A DNA stretch of 64,000 nucleotides from Flagellimonas olearia (GTDB lineage Bacteria > Bacteroidota > Bacteroidia > Flavobacteriales > Flavobacteriaceae): positions 1,177,870 to 1,241,869 of the forward strand of contig NZ_WELG01000001.1 of NCBI RefSeq assembly GCF_009184425.1, read 5' to 3'. Numbering within the stretch: the first letter of the stretch is position 1; each line of letters starts with the position of its first letter. A model generated the notes under the pieces. It saw only the letters and a program-made list of their open reading frames with translations. It had not been told where the DNA came from and did no database searches. Of the stretch, positions 32,598 through 40,762 are shown in pieces. The translations under genes and the position numbers were made by a program.

Positions 32598-35162
32598 ATG
32601 AGGTGTTTTATATCAGTCTTGCTACTCTTTCTTGGCATTTCCATGTCCAATGCCCAGGAAAACCTATTCTTTGAATTTGAGGAAACTCCCCTAAAAGATG
32701 TGATCCAGCGACTGGAAAGGGAAATTGATCTGCGTTTTTCCTATGCGGAAGATTTGGTGGAGCATAAAAGTATTACCGCTATTGCCGAAAACCTGTCTCT
32801 TGACGAACTACTCGGCCTCTTGGAAGCCCAGACCGGATTACATTTTGAAAAAATAGCGGAGCACCCACAGGTCATTATTGTACCCAGAGTACCAGATAAG
32901 GACATCTGCCTCTATTTTTTGGATCAAGATACCCGATTTCCCATTGCCGAGAACGAAGTAATGCTGGACTCAAGCTTGGTGATGGAAACCGACAAAAGTG
33001 GACTGATCCAATTTAAAAATACTGGAAAATCTACCTATCAACTGGAAGTTGCCGGATATCATATGGTACAGGTAATACCCAAAGAAACGTGTACCTCCGT
33101 GTACCTTGCCCCCGTTTATAAAGAACTCAAGGAGGTCGTGGTCACCTCTTACATTACCACCGGAATCGACAGAAACCGTGATGGATCCATTACCCTTTCC
33201 CAAGCGCCCTTGGGGTCCATACCCGGCCAGACCACCCCTGATATTCTCCAAAGCATCCAACTTATTCCAGGGGTTGCCAGTTTGGATGAATCAGCATCCG
33301 GCATACAGATACACGGGGGCACTTCCGATCAGAACTTGGTGCTCTTTGACCATATCCGGGTATTCAATACGGGGTATCTGTATGGCATGTTGTCCAGATT
33401 CAATCCCTACGCCACCGAGAAAGCCACTATTTTTAAGACCGCCACCAGTGCTGCTTTTGGGGATAGGGTTTCAGGTATCATTGATATCAGTACAGACGAT
33501 GAGGTCGCTAAAAAATTATCAGGAGGGCTTGGGTTGGATGGGTTAAGTGTTGACGGGTATATCAAAGTACCCCTTTCAAAAAAATCATCACTGTCCCTTT
33601 ATGCCCGAAATGCCTATTTGGATGTATACAAAACCCCGACCTATGAGGCCTATGCCAAGAAAATTTTCAACAATACCGGCTCTGTGACCGATATGAATGG
33701 AAATCCATTGAACGTAAGCACGGATGATAGCTACACCTACAATACCAGTGAAAATGAGTTCAGATTCTATGATCTCAATGCCAAGTATGTTTACAATCCC
33801 AACCCGAAGGACAAGATTTCCCTGAGTGCGCTAATGACCCGAAACCGAACCCTTTTCTCCTTTAGCAGTCAAGGCGAGACCAAAAAAGATTCTCTCACCA
33901 CAGGGAACGGAGGCGTTAGTATCAACTGGGAACACCGCACATCCCCAACACAGACGGATCAGATCACCACCTATTTCTCGTCTTATGATTCCTACTATAA
34001 AAATGAGGAGTACATCGGACAGATGTTGGAAGAAACCAACATTAGGGGAAACAGGATCAGTGATTTTGGCTTTGAGCTTAAATCGGACAGGGTTTTAAGG
34101 AACAATGATGCACTGGGTTTTGGCTACCAACTGTCCAATACCAATTTGGAAATAGACCTGAGCAGTGTCTCCCACCTGGATTTGAGCAACGAAGTTAGTC
34201 TGCCTGTCCATGAAAGCAACTTGAAAAATGTTCTTTTTGGGGAGTACTCTATCAGAAAGGACAATGGAGGTATGTTTAGATTGGGGCTCAGAACGGTCCA
34301 CTATGGCAGTTTGGGAAAAGTATATCTGGAACCCAGACTCAATATTGAGTTGCCGATCAATAAATCATTTCGAATCCGGACCGGGCTGGAAAGAAGAAAC
34401 CAGCCCATCTCCCAACTCATCGAGTTCAACCAAACCGAACTGCGACTGGATAACAATCTCTGGAGGCTTTCCGATAATACCAACTATCCCCTCCTTCAGG
34501 GCAATCAGTTTTCGGCAGGCCTACTTTTTGATCGGAACGGTTGGACCTTGGATGCGGAAGGATACTATAAGGGAATAACCGGACTCACCTCATATAGTCA
34601 GGGGTTCCATCTCCCCCAGCCAGACCTCAGCGAAGGAAAAAGTCGGATTATAGGTGTTGATCTTCTATTAAAAAAACGTATTCGAAATTATAGGTTCTGG
34701 GTGGGATACGCTTTCAACGATGTGAATTTCACTTTCGATGATATCCAGGAAGATAGTTTTTCCGGGAATAATGACATTCCCCATAGTTTTCGGATATCCA
34801 ATAGTCTGGATATAAAGAACCTGGAACTTTCCTTAGGGTGGCAGTACCGCTCCGGAACGCCTTTTACCCCCATAGAAAGCTATAACGAAGCAACGAGGGA
34901 GGTTGTCTTTGGTACAATCAATGAGAGTAGACTGCCCAATTTCCATAGATTGGATGCTTCGTTGACCTATCGGTTCCCCATACAACACCGGTCTTCCATA
35001 ATACAGATTGGTTTTTCCGCACTGAACCTCTATAACCGCATTGTACCCCTGTCCATTATCCATAGGACCACTCAAGAAAATGACCAAGTACTCTTGGAAC
35101 AGGTGATACACAGAAGCTCATTGGGCTTTACACCGAACCTCCACCTTAGGATGTTTTTTTAA
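32598..35162 (+). CDS. TonB-dependent receptor with STN signalling domain
   Basis: 854-aa outer-membrane receptor. It has a signal peptide (1-19), then an STN (secretin/TonB short N-terminal) domain around residues 20-95 that signals to FecR. A carboxypeptidase-regulatory-like beta domain follows (about 100-180), then the plug (PDILQSIQLIPGVASLDESASGIQIHGGTSDQNLVLFDHI region) and a 22-strand-type barrel ending in aromatic LHLRMFF. The ligand is unknown. The family with these three genes covers iron complexes and glycans, and no SusD partner or degradative enzyme follows, so a siderophore or similar chelate is the better guess (inference). Confidence 0.92.
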   Translation: MRCFISVLLLFLGISMSNAQENLFFEFEETPLKDVIQRLEREIDLRFSYAEDLVEHKSITAIAENLSLDELLGLLEAQTGLHFEKIAEHPQVIIVPRVPDKDICLYFLDQDTRFPIAENEVMLDSSLVMETDKSGLIQFKNTGKSTYQLEVAGYHMVQVIPKETCTSVYLAPVYKELKEVVVTSYITTGIDRNRDGSITLSQAPLGSIPGQTTPDILQSIQLIPGVASLDESASGIQIHGGTSDQNLVLFDHIRVFNTGYLYGMLSRFNPYATEKATIFKTATSAAFGDRVSGIIDISTDDEVAKKLSGGLGLDGLSVDGYIKVPLSKKSSLSLYARNAYLDVYKTPTYEAYAKKIFNNTGSVTDMNGNPLNVSTDDSYTYNTSENEFRFYDLNAKYVYNPNPKDKISLSALMTRNRTLFSFSSQGETKKDSLTTGNGGVSINWEHRTSPTQTDQITTYFSSYDSYYKNEEYIGQMLEETNIRGNRISDFGFELKSDRVLRNNDALGFGYQLSNTNLEIDLSSVSHLDLSNEVSLPVHESNLKNVLFGEYSIRKDNGGMFRLGLRTVHYGSLGKVYLEPRLNIELPINKSFRIRTGLERRNQPISQLIEFNQTELRLDNNLWRLSDNTNYPLLQGNQFSAGLLFDRNGWTLDAEGYYKGITGLTSYSQGFHLPQPDLSEGKSRIIGVDLLLKKRIRNYRFWVGYAFNDVNFTFDDIQEDSFSGNNDIPHSFRISNSLDIKNLELSLGWQYRSGTPFTPIESYNEATREVVFGTINESRLPNFHRLDASLTYRFPIQHRSSIIQIGFSALNLYNRIVPLSIIHRTTQENDQVLLEQVIHRSSLGFTPNLHLRMFF

Positions 35163-35175
35163 TGTACTTTTATAG

Positions 35176-35397
35176 GGAATATATCATGTACATATATCTG
35201 AGGAAGAATTTGCGCAAGCTCTGGAGCAAGCGGGATTACCCAAGCCTGTTGCCCCATTTTTCGCGGGAACACATACAGCTACCTTGCATGGAGATCTATA
35301 TGATGATGGCAACCCGTTGAGCCAATTGATAGGAAGGCCAATCACTCCAATTTCAGAATCACTTCTTAAAGTTTTATCATACAAGCAGGTTTTGTAA
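35176..35397 (+). pseudogene. 5'-truncated remnant of an NmrA-like NAD(P)-binding reductase
   Basis: Between the TonB receptor and the dioxygenase gene an open frame without ATG encodes about 73 residues ending at TAA 35395-35397. It contains EEEFAQALEQAGLP, LHGDLYDDGNPLSQLIGRP and TPISESL. This matches my knowledge of the C-terminal end of NmrA/QorB-type SDR reductases (AGLP..., G.L.DD.G.LS.LIGRPTTPL), which are normally about 280-300 aa. The N-terminal NAD-binding half is missing and a stop lies just upstream. The reading frame is clean, so the loss is either recent or the piece is retained. Confidence 0.7.
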
Positions 35398-35465
35398 ATT
35401 AAACCTAGCATGAAAAGAAAATATTTTTTAAAATCGTTCAATCTACTGCACTAAAAGGCACCGCA

Positions 35466-36296
35466 ATGAATCTAAAAGACCTAAATAAAATGACTTCCCA
35501 TCTGGGCAATACAGGCAAAATGCCCGTATTGTTCCTAGGGCATGGAAGCCCCATGAACGCCATTGAGGAAAATGAATTTGTCCAAGGGTTCAGAAAGGTC
35601 GGCAAGGATATTCCAAAACCCCATGCCATACTTTGTATCTCGGCCCATTGGGAAACCCGTGGCACCTTTGTTACGGCGATGCAAAACCCAAGGACCATTC
35701 ATGATTTTGGTGGCTTTCCCCAAGCCTTGTTCGGTGTACAGTACCCCGCACCGGGCGACCCGGAACTGGCCCAAGAAACCCAAAAGCTCATTACAAAGGC
35801 CCATGTGGGACTAGATGATAACTGGGGACTGGACCACGGTGCTTGGAGTGTGATCAAACACCTCTACCCCAATGCGGATATTCCCGTGATCCAAATGAGT
35901 ATTGATTACTCCCAACCCGCCCGTTATCATTATGAACTGGCAAAGCAAATCAATAGCCTACGCCAAAAAGGGGTTTTGATCATTGGAAGTGGCAACATGG
36001 TCCACAACCTTAGAATGGTGGCTTGGAACAAGTTGAATGAGGAGTTTGCCTTTGACTGGGCAACCGAAGCCAATGAGAAAATGAAATCGCACATTCTAAG
36101 TGGTGACCATCAAAAACTCATTGATTTTAAATCGCAAGGAAGGGCTTTTGACTTGGCCATCCCTACCCCTGAACATTATTTACCGTTGCTGTATGCCCTT
36201 GCCCTTCAAGGAGAAAAAGAGAAAATAACCTTGTTCAACGATAAACCCGTAGGGGGTTCCTTGACAATGACCTCATTAAAAATCGAAGAGGCCTGA
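35466..36296 (+). CDS. ygiD: DODA-type class III extradiol ring-cleavage dioxygenase (YgiD-like)
   Basis: 276-aa member of the 4,5-DOPA dioxygenase family. The metal ligands are in LFLGHGSPMNAI and CISAHWETRG, and the conserved LDHGAWSVIKHLYP and GSGNMVHNLR segments complete the active site. The natural substrate in bacteria is unsettled. Cytoplasmic. An internal ATG at 35490 is an alternative start. The gene faces the nitroreductase gene tail to tail (15-nt gap), and the reductase remnant at 35176-35397 lies immediately upstream. Confidence 0.88.
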   Translation: MNLKDLNKMTSHLGNTGKMPVLFLGHGSPMNAIEENEFVQGFRKVGKDIPKPHAILCISAHWETRGTFVTAMQNPRTIHDFGGFPQALFGVQYPAPGDPELAQETQKLITKAHVGLDDNWGLDHGAWSVIKHLYPNADIPVIQMSIDYSQPARYHYELAKQINSLRQKGVLIIGSGNMVHNLRMVAWNKLNEEFAFDWATEANEKMKSHILSGDHQKLIDFKSQGRAFDLAIPTPEHYLPLLYALALQGEKEKITLFNDKPVGGSLTMTSLKIEEA

Positions 36297-36311
36297 TCGG
36301 GCCTCTACACT

Positions 36312-36941
36312 TTACAAAGTCTCAAAAAGTTCGTGCAGCGGCTTGCGCACCTTCTTTCTAAACTGCGTATGGTCTTCTTGGGAACGATAGCCCACGGGAA
36401 CGATTACGCTTGCATTCAAACCTTGTTCGGCCAAACCTAGGATCTCATTGTACTTTTCCACCTGATAGCCTTCCATGGGGCAGGCATCAATCCGCAGTTC
36501 GGCACAGGCCATCAAAAGCGTGGACATGGCCAGATAGGTCTGCTTTTCGGACCATGAAATCCAAGTGGCATCGTCCATTTCCACCAGACTACGCTTGATG
36601 AGGTTCCCATACCCCTCCAATTTGTCCACTGGGGTGCCCTGTATTTGGGAAATGGATTGGATATAGGCATCCACATCTTCATCCTTTCGTTCCGTATAAT
36701 TACAGAACACAAAAAGATGGGAGGCATCCGTAATTTGATCTTGGTTCCATGAAGCCGTTTTCAATTCCTCCTTGAGCCCCTGGCTTGAAATCACCAATAC
36801 TTTATACAACTGCAGTCCATAGGACGAGACGGATAATTGTATCGCCTCTTTCAGCTTCTCCATATCCTCTTTGGACACTTTTAGGTTAGGATCGAATGTT
36901 TTGGTGGCATATCGCCACTTCAAATGCTCCAGTAGTTCCAT
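36312..36941 (-). CDS. NAD(P)H-dependent nitroreductase family oxidoreductase (NfsB-like)
   Basis: 209-aa FMN-dependent nitroreductase-fold protein. The N-terminal RYATKTFDP segment contacts FMN phosphate, as does QLSVSSYGLQLYKVLVI further on. AYLAMSTLLMACAELRIDACPMEGYQ (ends given) and GYRSQEDHTQFRKKVRKPLHELF are also typical. Homodimeric reductases of this type reduce quinones, nitroaromatics or flavins. It is transcribed divergently from the DoxX-like gene at 37093, with 151 nt between. Confidence 0.9.
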   Translation of the reverse strand: MELLEHLKWRYATKTFDPNLKVSKEDMEKLKEAIQLSVSSYGLQLYKVLVISSQGLKEELKTASWNQDQITDASHLFVFCNYTERKDEDVDAYIQSISQIQGTPVDKLEGYGNLIKRSLVEMDDATWISWSEKQTYLAMSTLLMACAELRIDACPMEGYQVEKYNEILGLAEQGLNASVIVPVGYRSQEDHTQFRKKVRKPLHELFETL

Positions 36942-37092
36942 CTATAATTTCTCAATGGCGATGGGAGATATCCCATGCGGATTCACATACAAAAATAACC
37001 CATTGTATAAAAATATGGTCAAAACAGCTTTCAACGTTAACTACGCCACACTTTTACGACCTAGTTGGTACCACTATTAAAACAACACCATC

Positions 37093-37488
37093 ATGACCCG
37101 TACATCCATCATCCATCTATTGTTGAAAATCATTGCCGCTGTAATTTTATTACAGACCCTATATTTTAAGTTCACTGCCGCCCCGGAATCAGTATATATA
37201 TTTGAGACCTTGGGTCTGGAACCGGTTGAACGGATAGGAATCGGGGTATTGGAACTGTTGACCGCCATCCTTTTATTGGTACCAAGAACCACAGGGCTTG
37301 GGGCGGTATTGGGCATGGGAATCCTTGGAGGGGCCATTTTTTCACACCTTACCCAGCTTGGTATTGAAGTCCAGAATGATGGAGGCACCCTTTTTATCTT
37401 GGCCGTGATTACTTTTATCATTTGCTGTTACTTGGCCTGGCACCATCGTTTTGATATCCCCATATTGAAAAACCTATTGGGAAAGTGA
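37093..37488 (+). CDS. DoxX-like small membrane protein
   Basis: 131-aa inner-membrane protein with four predicted helices (LLKIIAAVILLQTLYF, GIGVLELLTAILLLVP, TTGLGAVLGMGILGGAIFSHLTQLG, LFILAVITFIICCYLAW). The pattern FKFTAAPESVYIFETLGLEP near the N-terminus is typical of DoxX/DUF-type relatives in flavobacteria. The biochemical role in this family is mostly unknown, with links to redox stress. Single gene, divergent from the nitroreductase. Confidence 0.8.
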   Translation: MTRTSIIHLLLKIIAAVILLQTLYFKFTAAPESVYIFETLGLEPVERIGIGVLELLTAILLLVPRTTGLGAVLGMGILGGAIFSHLTQLGIEVQNDGGTLFILAVITFIICCYLAWHHRFDIPILKNLLGK

Positions 37489-37524
37489 TAATATGGAGTT
37501 AAACCCATTATCGGTTTTGGCCCA

Positions 37525-37917
37525 TTGGAAATGGAGATTGTACCTTGCGCAAAAAAACACCTGTCCGTGGATATTACACCCGACCAAAACCTTAGCTGGG
37601 AAGATTTTCAAAAAGTACAGATGGTAGTCGGCACCATCATTTCTGCTGAAATATTCGAAGAAGTCCGAAACCCGGCCTACAAGATGATCATCGATTTTGG
37701 GGATTTGGGAAAGCGAAAGACCTCTGCCCAAATCACACAACTATACACCCCCGAAGACCTTGTTGGAAAGCAAGTGGTGGCTGTGGTGAACTTCCCCCCA
37801 AAGCAGATTGCAAACATCATGAGTGAATGTCTTGTTCTTGGCGGAATTGGGGACAACAAGGAAGTAACCCTTATGCAACCGGAGCGAAACGTAAAAAACG
37901 GAACGCGGATTGGGTAA
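37525..37917 (+). CDS. csaA: CsaA-type tRNA-binding-domain chaperone
   Basis: 130-aa protein with the EMAP-II/tRNA-binding OB fold. The core FQKVQMVVGTIISAEIFEE, KTSAQITQLY, VVAVVNFPPKQIANIMSE and VLGGIGDNKEVTLMQPERNVKNGTRIG closely follows Bacillus CsaA, a 110-aa dimeric secretion-related chaperone. Here about 20 extra residues precede the core, so the true start may be internal; a TTG at 37525 and ATG at 37531 are both possible. It lies 37 nt after the DoxX-like gene. Confidence 0.88.
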   Translation: MEMEIVPCAKKHLSVDITPDQNLSWEDFQKVQMVVGTIISAEIFEEVRNPAYKMIIDFGDLGKRKTSAQITQLYTPEDLVGKQVVAVVNFPPKQIANIMSECLVLGGIGDNKEVTLMQPERNVKNGTRIG

Positions 37918-37938
37918 AGCTGTGTATCTTGTGACGAT

Positions 37939-38970
37939 ATGTCCAGATACCGTCTTAATAGTCCCTTACACTTTTCCCTTTTTGGGATTTTTTTCTTTTG
38001 CCTATTTTTTTCATGCTGGCAGGTACATTCGCAGCAAGATACCAGTAGGATTGTCACGTACACCGACAAAATTATTCTGAAGGCCAATATAGATACCCGG
38101 ACCGATGTGCTTCTCTATAGAAACCAAAATGAAGATGAAAGACTGGAGCTGACCCCCAACAGCAGGTACCGACTTTTTCTATCATTGGATTATGAATTCG
38201 TTGGGGTAAGTGTGGGACTCGTTCCAAAATTCATGGGCGGGAATGTTGATGAGAACCTTAAGGGCGAATCATCATTTACCGACTATCAGTTTCGGTTTTT
38301 CTTGGGCAAATGGGTCCAAGGGTTGACCTATAACAAAACTTCTGGCTATTATGTGAGGAACACAGCTGATTTTGCACCGGACTGGATAGAAGGGACCCAC
38401 CCGTACATACAATTCAACAGCCTTACCAACTCACAATATGGTATGTCCACTTCGTACGTACTCAACCCAAATTTTTCATATCGGAACATTGTTTATCAAA
38501 ATGAGTGGCAGAAAGTCAGTAGCGGCAGCCTTATCCCAACCTTATATTATGACTACAATACTTTTACTTTTGATGAGCTGGACATCCGCAGTAAAGAACG
38601 GTTTTTTAACTTCAGGCTTTCCCCAAGATATTTCTACACCCTGGTATTGCATGAGAATTGGTTTATTTCCGGGAATGTATCCCCTTCCCTTGGTGTTCGC
38701 TTCTCCAAAGATGTGTCCACAGAAAATGGAATCACCGAGATTGAACGGAACACTTATTTCATCCGTTCCGTGTCAAGTGGCATCAATTTGGGGTACAGTT
38801 CAGAGAAGGTAATCTTTGGAATGAACCTAACCCTTAACTCCGATTGGTATAACGAAGACAGCAACAGCAGTGTGAAGACCGACCAATTTTATGGGGTACT
38901 GTATCTAGGCTATCGTTTTGAACCTCCACGATTTGTAAAAAAGCTATTTCGCCCTTTTACAACGAACTGA
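37939..38970 (+). CDS. DUF4421 family envelope protein
   Basis: 343-aa secreted protein with a signal peptide (hydrophobic FSLFGIFFFCLFFSCW, cut before QQDTS). The rest alternates polar and aromatic residues in beta strands, ending near YRFEPP, like an outer-membrane beta-barrel. It matches the flavobacterial DUF4421 family, whose members have no assigned function. A cysteine in SCW could suggest a lipobox, but the context does not fit one well. It starts 21 nt after csaA and may share its transcript. Confidence 0.8.
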   Translation: MSRYRLNSPLHFSLFGIFFFCLFFSCWQVHSQQDTSRIVTYTDKIILKANIDTRTDVLLYRNQNEDERLELTPNSRYRLFLSLDYEFVGVSVGLVPKFMGGNVDENLKGESSFTDYQFRFFLGKWVQGLTYNKTSGYYVRNTADFAPDWIEGTHPYIQFNSLTNSQYGMSTSYVLNPNFSYRNIVYQNEWQKVSSGSLIPTLYYDYNTFTFDELDIRSKERFFNFRLSPRYFYTLVLHENWFISGNVSPSLGVRFSKDVSTENGITEIERNTYFIRSVSSGINLGYSSEKVIFGMNLTLNSDWYNEDSNSSVKTDQFYGVLYLGYRFEPPRFVKKLFRPFTTN

Positions 38971-39134
38971 GACGGGCAAGACAGGAAATAGCCCATGCTC
39001 CCATCAACCACAGATTGCGGACTTTATATATGTAAAAAGGTCATCTTTTAGCAGATAAAAGGTTAAAAATCACCGATAAACGTTATTTGAAGCTTGTCTG
39101 AATGAAAAATCTTTAAAATTTTTTCGATAAACTG

Positions 39135-39177
39135 TACTTTTTACTCGGTAAAAGTAAAAACCTATGAAAAATTCATA
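39135..39177 (+). promoter_or_regulatory. Inverted repeats upstream of the PD40 gene
   Basis: Two palindromes lie 60-100 nt before the ATG: TACTTTTTAC/GTAAAAGTA (39135-39156) and TATGAA-AAA-TTCATA (39163-39177). They sit just upstream of a weak -7-like GATCTTTG at 39200-39207 and could be operator sites. Nothing proves binding. Confidence 0.35.
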
Positions 39178-39236
39178 AGTATTCCCTTAAAATCTTTTTG
39201 ATCTTTGTCATGTATTAACCCCCAAATCAGAATATC

Positions 39237-40076
39237 ATGACACGTTCACTTATCTACAGCCTACTTTTTTCTGGAATACTAATGTATAGCCAAAACAGCA
39301 ATGCCCAAATGGACAAGGACCTTGTAACCCATGTCATGGAGGGCAATTTATCCACCTTGGATGGTTATGTACCTTCCATGACAGTGACCCAAGACGGTCA
39401 AACCGCTTATTTCAGTAAGGCTACCTATCAAAAGCCTTTAACCGGTGTGTTCTCCAAGAAAGAACTTATCCATGAAATCTACAGGGCCGAAAACATCAAT
39501 GGCGAATGGAAGAATGTGACCAAAATGGAGGTTTGCCCAAAATATGCTTCCGCCAAACACCCTACCATTTCTAATGACGGCAAGCGTTTGTTCTTTGCTT
39601 CCAACATGCGAGGCAGCTATGGAAAATATGATATTTATGTAGCCGAAGTCAAGCCAGACGGTAGCTTGGGCGTATCCAAAAATTTAGGACCCAAGGTCAA
39701 CACCAAGGAAGATGAGCTATATCCAAACCTCTACAATGGAACCTTGTTGTTCTTTGCTTCCGAAGGACGGGACGGTTTTGGTGGACTGGACCTGTATGCC
39801 ACACAGGTTGTATTGAACACCTTGACCCCTTCTGTAAACCTGGGAGACCATATCAACAGTGATCGTGACGACTACGCCATTCAATTGAGTCCTGAAAAAG
39901 GATTGGGATTTGTAGTCTCCAATCGAGGTCAAAACCACACCATTTCACAGTATACGGTAGCCTACGGACATGCCAAAAAAGAGGACAACCGATATGTAGC
40001 GGATAGAGATAGCAATATCCAAACCGCCATGAACACCACCCAAGAGTACACCAGTACTTCTTATGAGGATAAATAA
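39237..40076 (+). CDS. PD40 (TolB-like) beta-propeller envelope protein
   Basis: 279-aa exported protein. The signal peptide covers residues 1-23 (LIYSLLFSGILMYSQNSNAQ). WD40-like PD40 repeats follow: HPTISNDGKRLFFASNMRGSYGKYDIYVAE, LYPNLYNGTLLFFASEGRDGFGGLDLYATQ and DDYAIQLSPEKGLGFVVSNR (given as ends or parts). Such repeats usually precede an OmpA domain in large Bacteroidota proteins, but this one stops after the propeller, with a polar tail. It shares the leader CCCAAATC-N8-ATGA with two other starts downstream. Probably periplasmic or surface-bound; partner unknown. Confidence 0.82.
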   Translation: MTRSLIYSLLFSGILMYSQNSNAQMDKDLVTHVMEGNLSTLDGYVPSMTVTQDGQTAYFSKATYQKPLTGVFSKKELIHEIYRAENINGEWKNVTKMEVCPKYASAKHPTISNDGKRLFFASNMRGSYGKYDIYVAEVKPDGSLGVSKNLGPKVNTKEDELYPNLYNGTLLFFASEGRDGFGGLDLYATQVVLNTLTPSVNLGDHINSDRDDYAIQLSPEKGLGFVVSNRGQNHTISQYTVAYGHAKKEDNRYVADRDSNIQTAMNTTQEYTSTSYEDK

Positions 40077-40235
40077 AACATGAAATAAAAGTCGGTCAAC
40101 TACCTGAGGTGTCATCTGATTCTGTTTCATAGCCGAGATTCGAAACACTCATGACCATGATAAGAAAGACAGGGGGAACTGACAGTCTATCATAGAAGCG
40201 GGTTGTATTATTTCAATCTGACCGATTTTACCAAG

Positions 40236-40270
40236 AATAGGATGCATTAAAATGCATCCTATTTTTTTTG
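40236..40270 (+). terminator. Terminator 160 nt past the PD40 gene
   Basis: Perfect 12-bp stem AATAGGATGCAT/ATGCATCCTATT with a 4-nt loop, followed by a T run. It probably ends the PD40 transcript, leaving a 3' UTR of about 160 nt, or ends a small RNA. Confidence 0.85.
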
Positions 40271-40432
40271 TATTGTTTTGAAATATAGGTATTTGCATTT
40301 TATTCCGTTCTTCCTTATCGTTGATTTTCAGCAAAACCAACCCATTGGCCGGAATGCATTTGAACGAAAAACACTACAAAAAATTCTGTGGGAGTGAAAA
40401 AAAAACTAATTTAATTTTTGAAATAATACAAA

Positions 40433-40514
40433 CCCAAATCTATTAGTCATGAAAACAAACTACAATTCTCGGAAAAAAGGCATACCTAAAGCGACCTACA
40501 AGCTACTTTTTTAA
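40433..40514 (+). other. Short open frame of 21 codons with the shared CCCAAATC leader
   Basis: ATG at 40449 opens a frame of 21 codons (MKTNYNSRKKGIPKATYKLL plus F), very basic, stopping at TAA 40512-40514. The 16 nt before the ATG (CCCAAATC then 8 nt ending TC) match the leader found before the PD40 gene and the response regulator. It could be a leader peptide, a small basic protein, or a decayed duplicate start. Coding status unproven. Confidence 0.4.
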
Positions 40515-40743
40515 GGTATCCAAAACCTTTTCTATACTACATTTTGATCTGACCCTATAAGGGTCAACCTGCCCTATTTGTTTGATTCGGACAATGGCAG
40601 CATTAGATGCGTGCATTTGATATTCAATGCTATGCTTCTTTGATATGCTTTCCATTTTCCTTCCATTCAACTGGCGGAACAGGTAGTTTTTGCCCAAACT
40701 TTCCCAAAAAGGGATTTAATTACAATAACAGAATCAGATGACC

Positions 40744-40762
40744 CCCAAATCTATGCGTCATG
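40744..40762 (+). promoter_or_regulatory. Shared translation-start leader CCCAAATC-N8-ATGA
   Basis: The element occurs at 39221-39240, 40433-40452 and 40744-40763, always with exactly 8 nt between CCCAAATC and the ATG, TC before the ATG and A after it. It is not a Shine-Dalgarno sequence. It may be an initially transcribed region or a regulator site common to the three transcripts. Confidence 0.5.

Larger units (their letters stand above)
40077..40759. other. 683-bp stretch with no convincing long gene
   Basis: Between the PD40 gene and the response regulator the sequence holds a strong terminator (40236-40270), a 21-codon open frame under a shared leader (40433-40514), and a perfect 7-bp hairpin TGACCCT/AGGGTCA (40550-40566). 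Short antisense frames exist (for example 40503-40697) but have no recognisable similarity. AT content is clearly higher than in the neighbouring genes. Confidence 0.6.

Noticed and set aside
37525-37917. N-terminal extension of CsaA as a new domain.
   Set aside because: Only about 20 residues and depends on a TTG or ATG close together; a downstream start would remove it.
40503-40697. Antisense open frame of about 64 codons (TTG start, internal ATG with GAAGGA before it) opposite the gene-poor region.
   Set aside because: No recognised similarity, it overlaps the 21-codon frame and a perfect hairpin, and its composition gives no clear coding signal.
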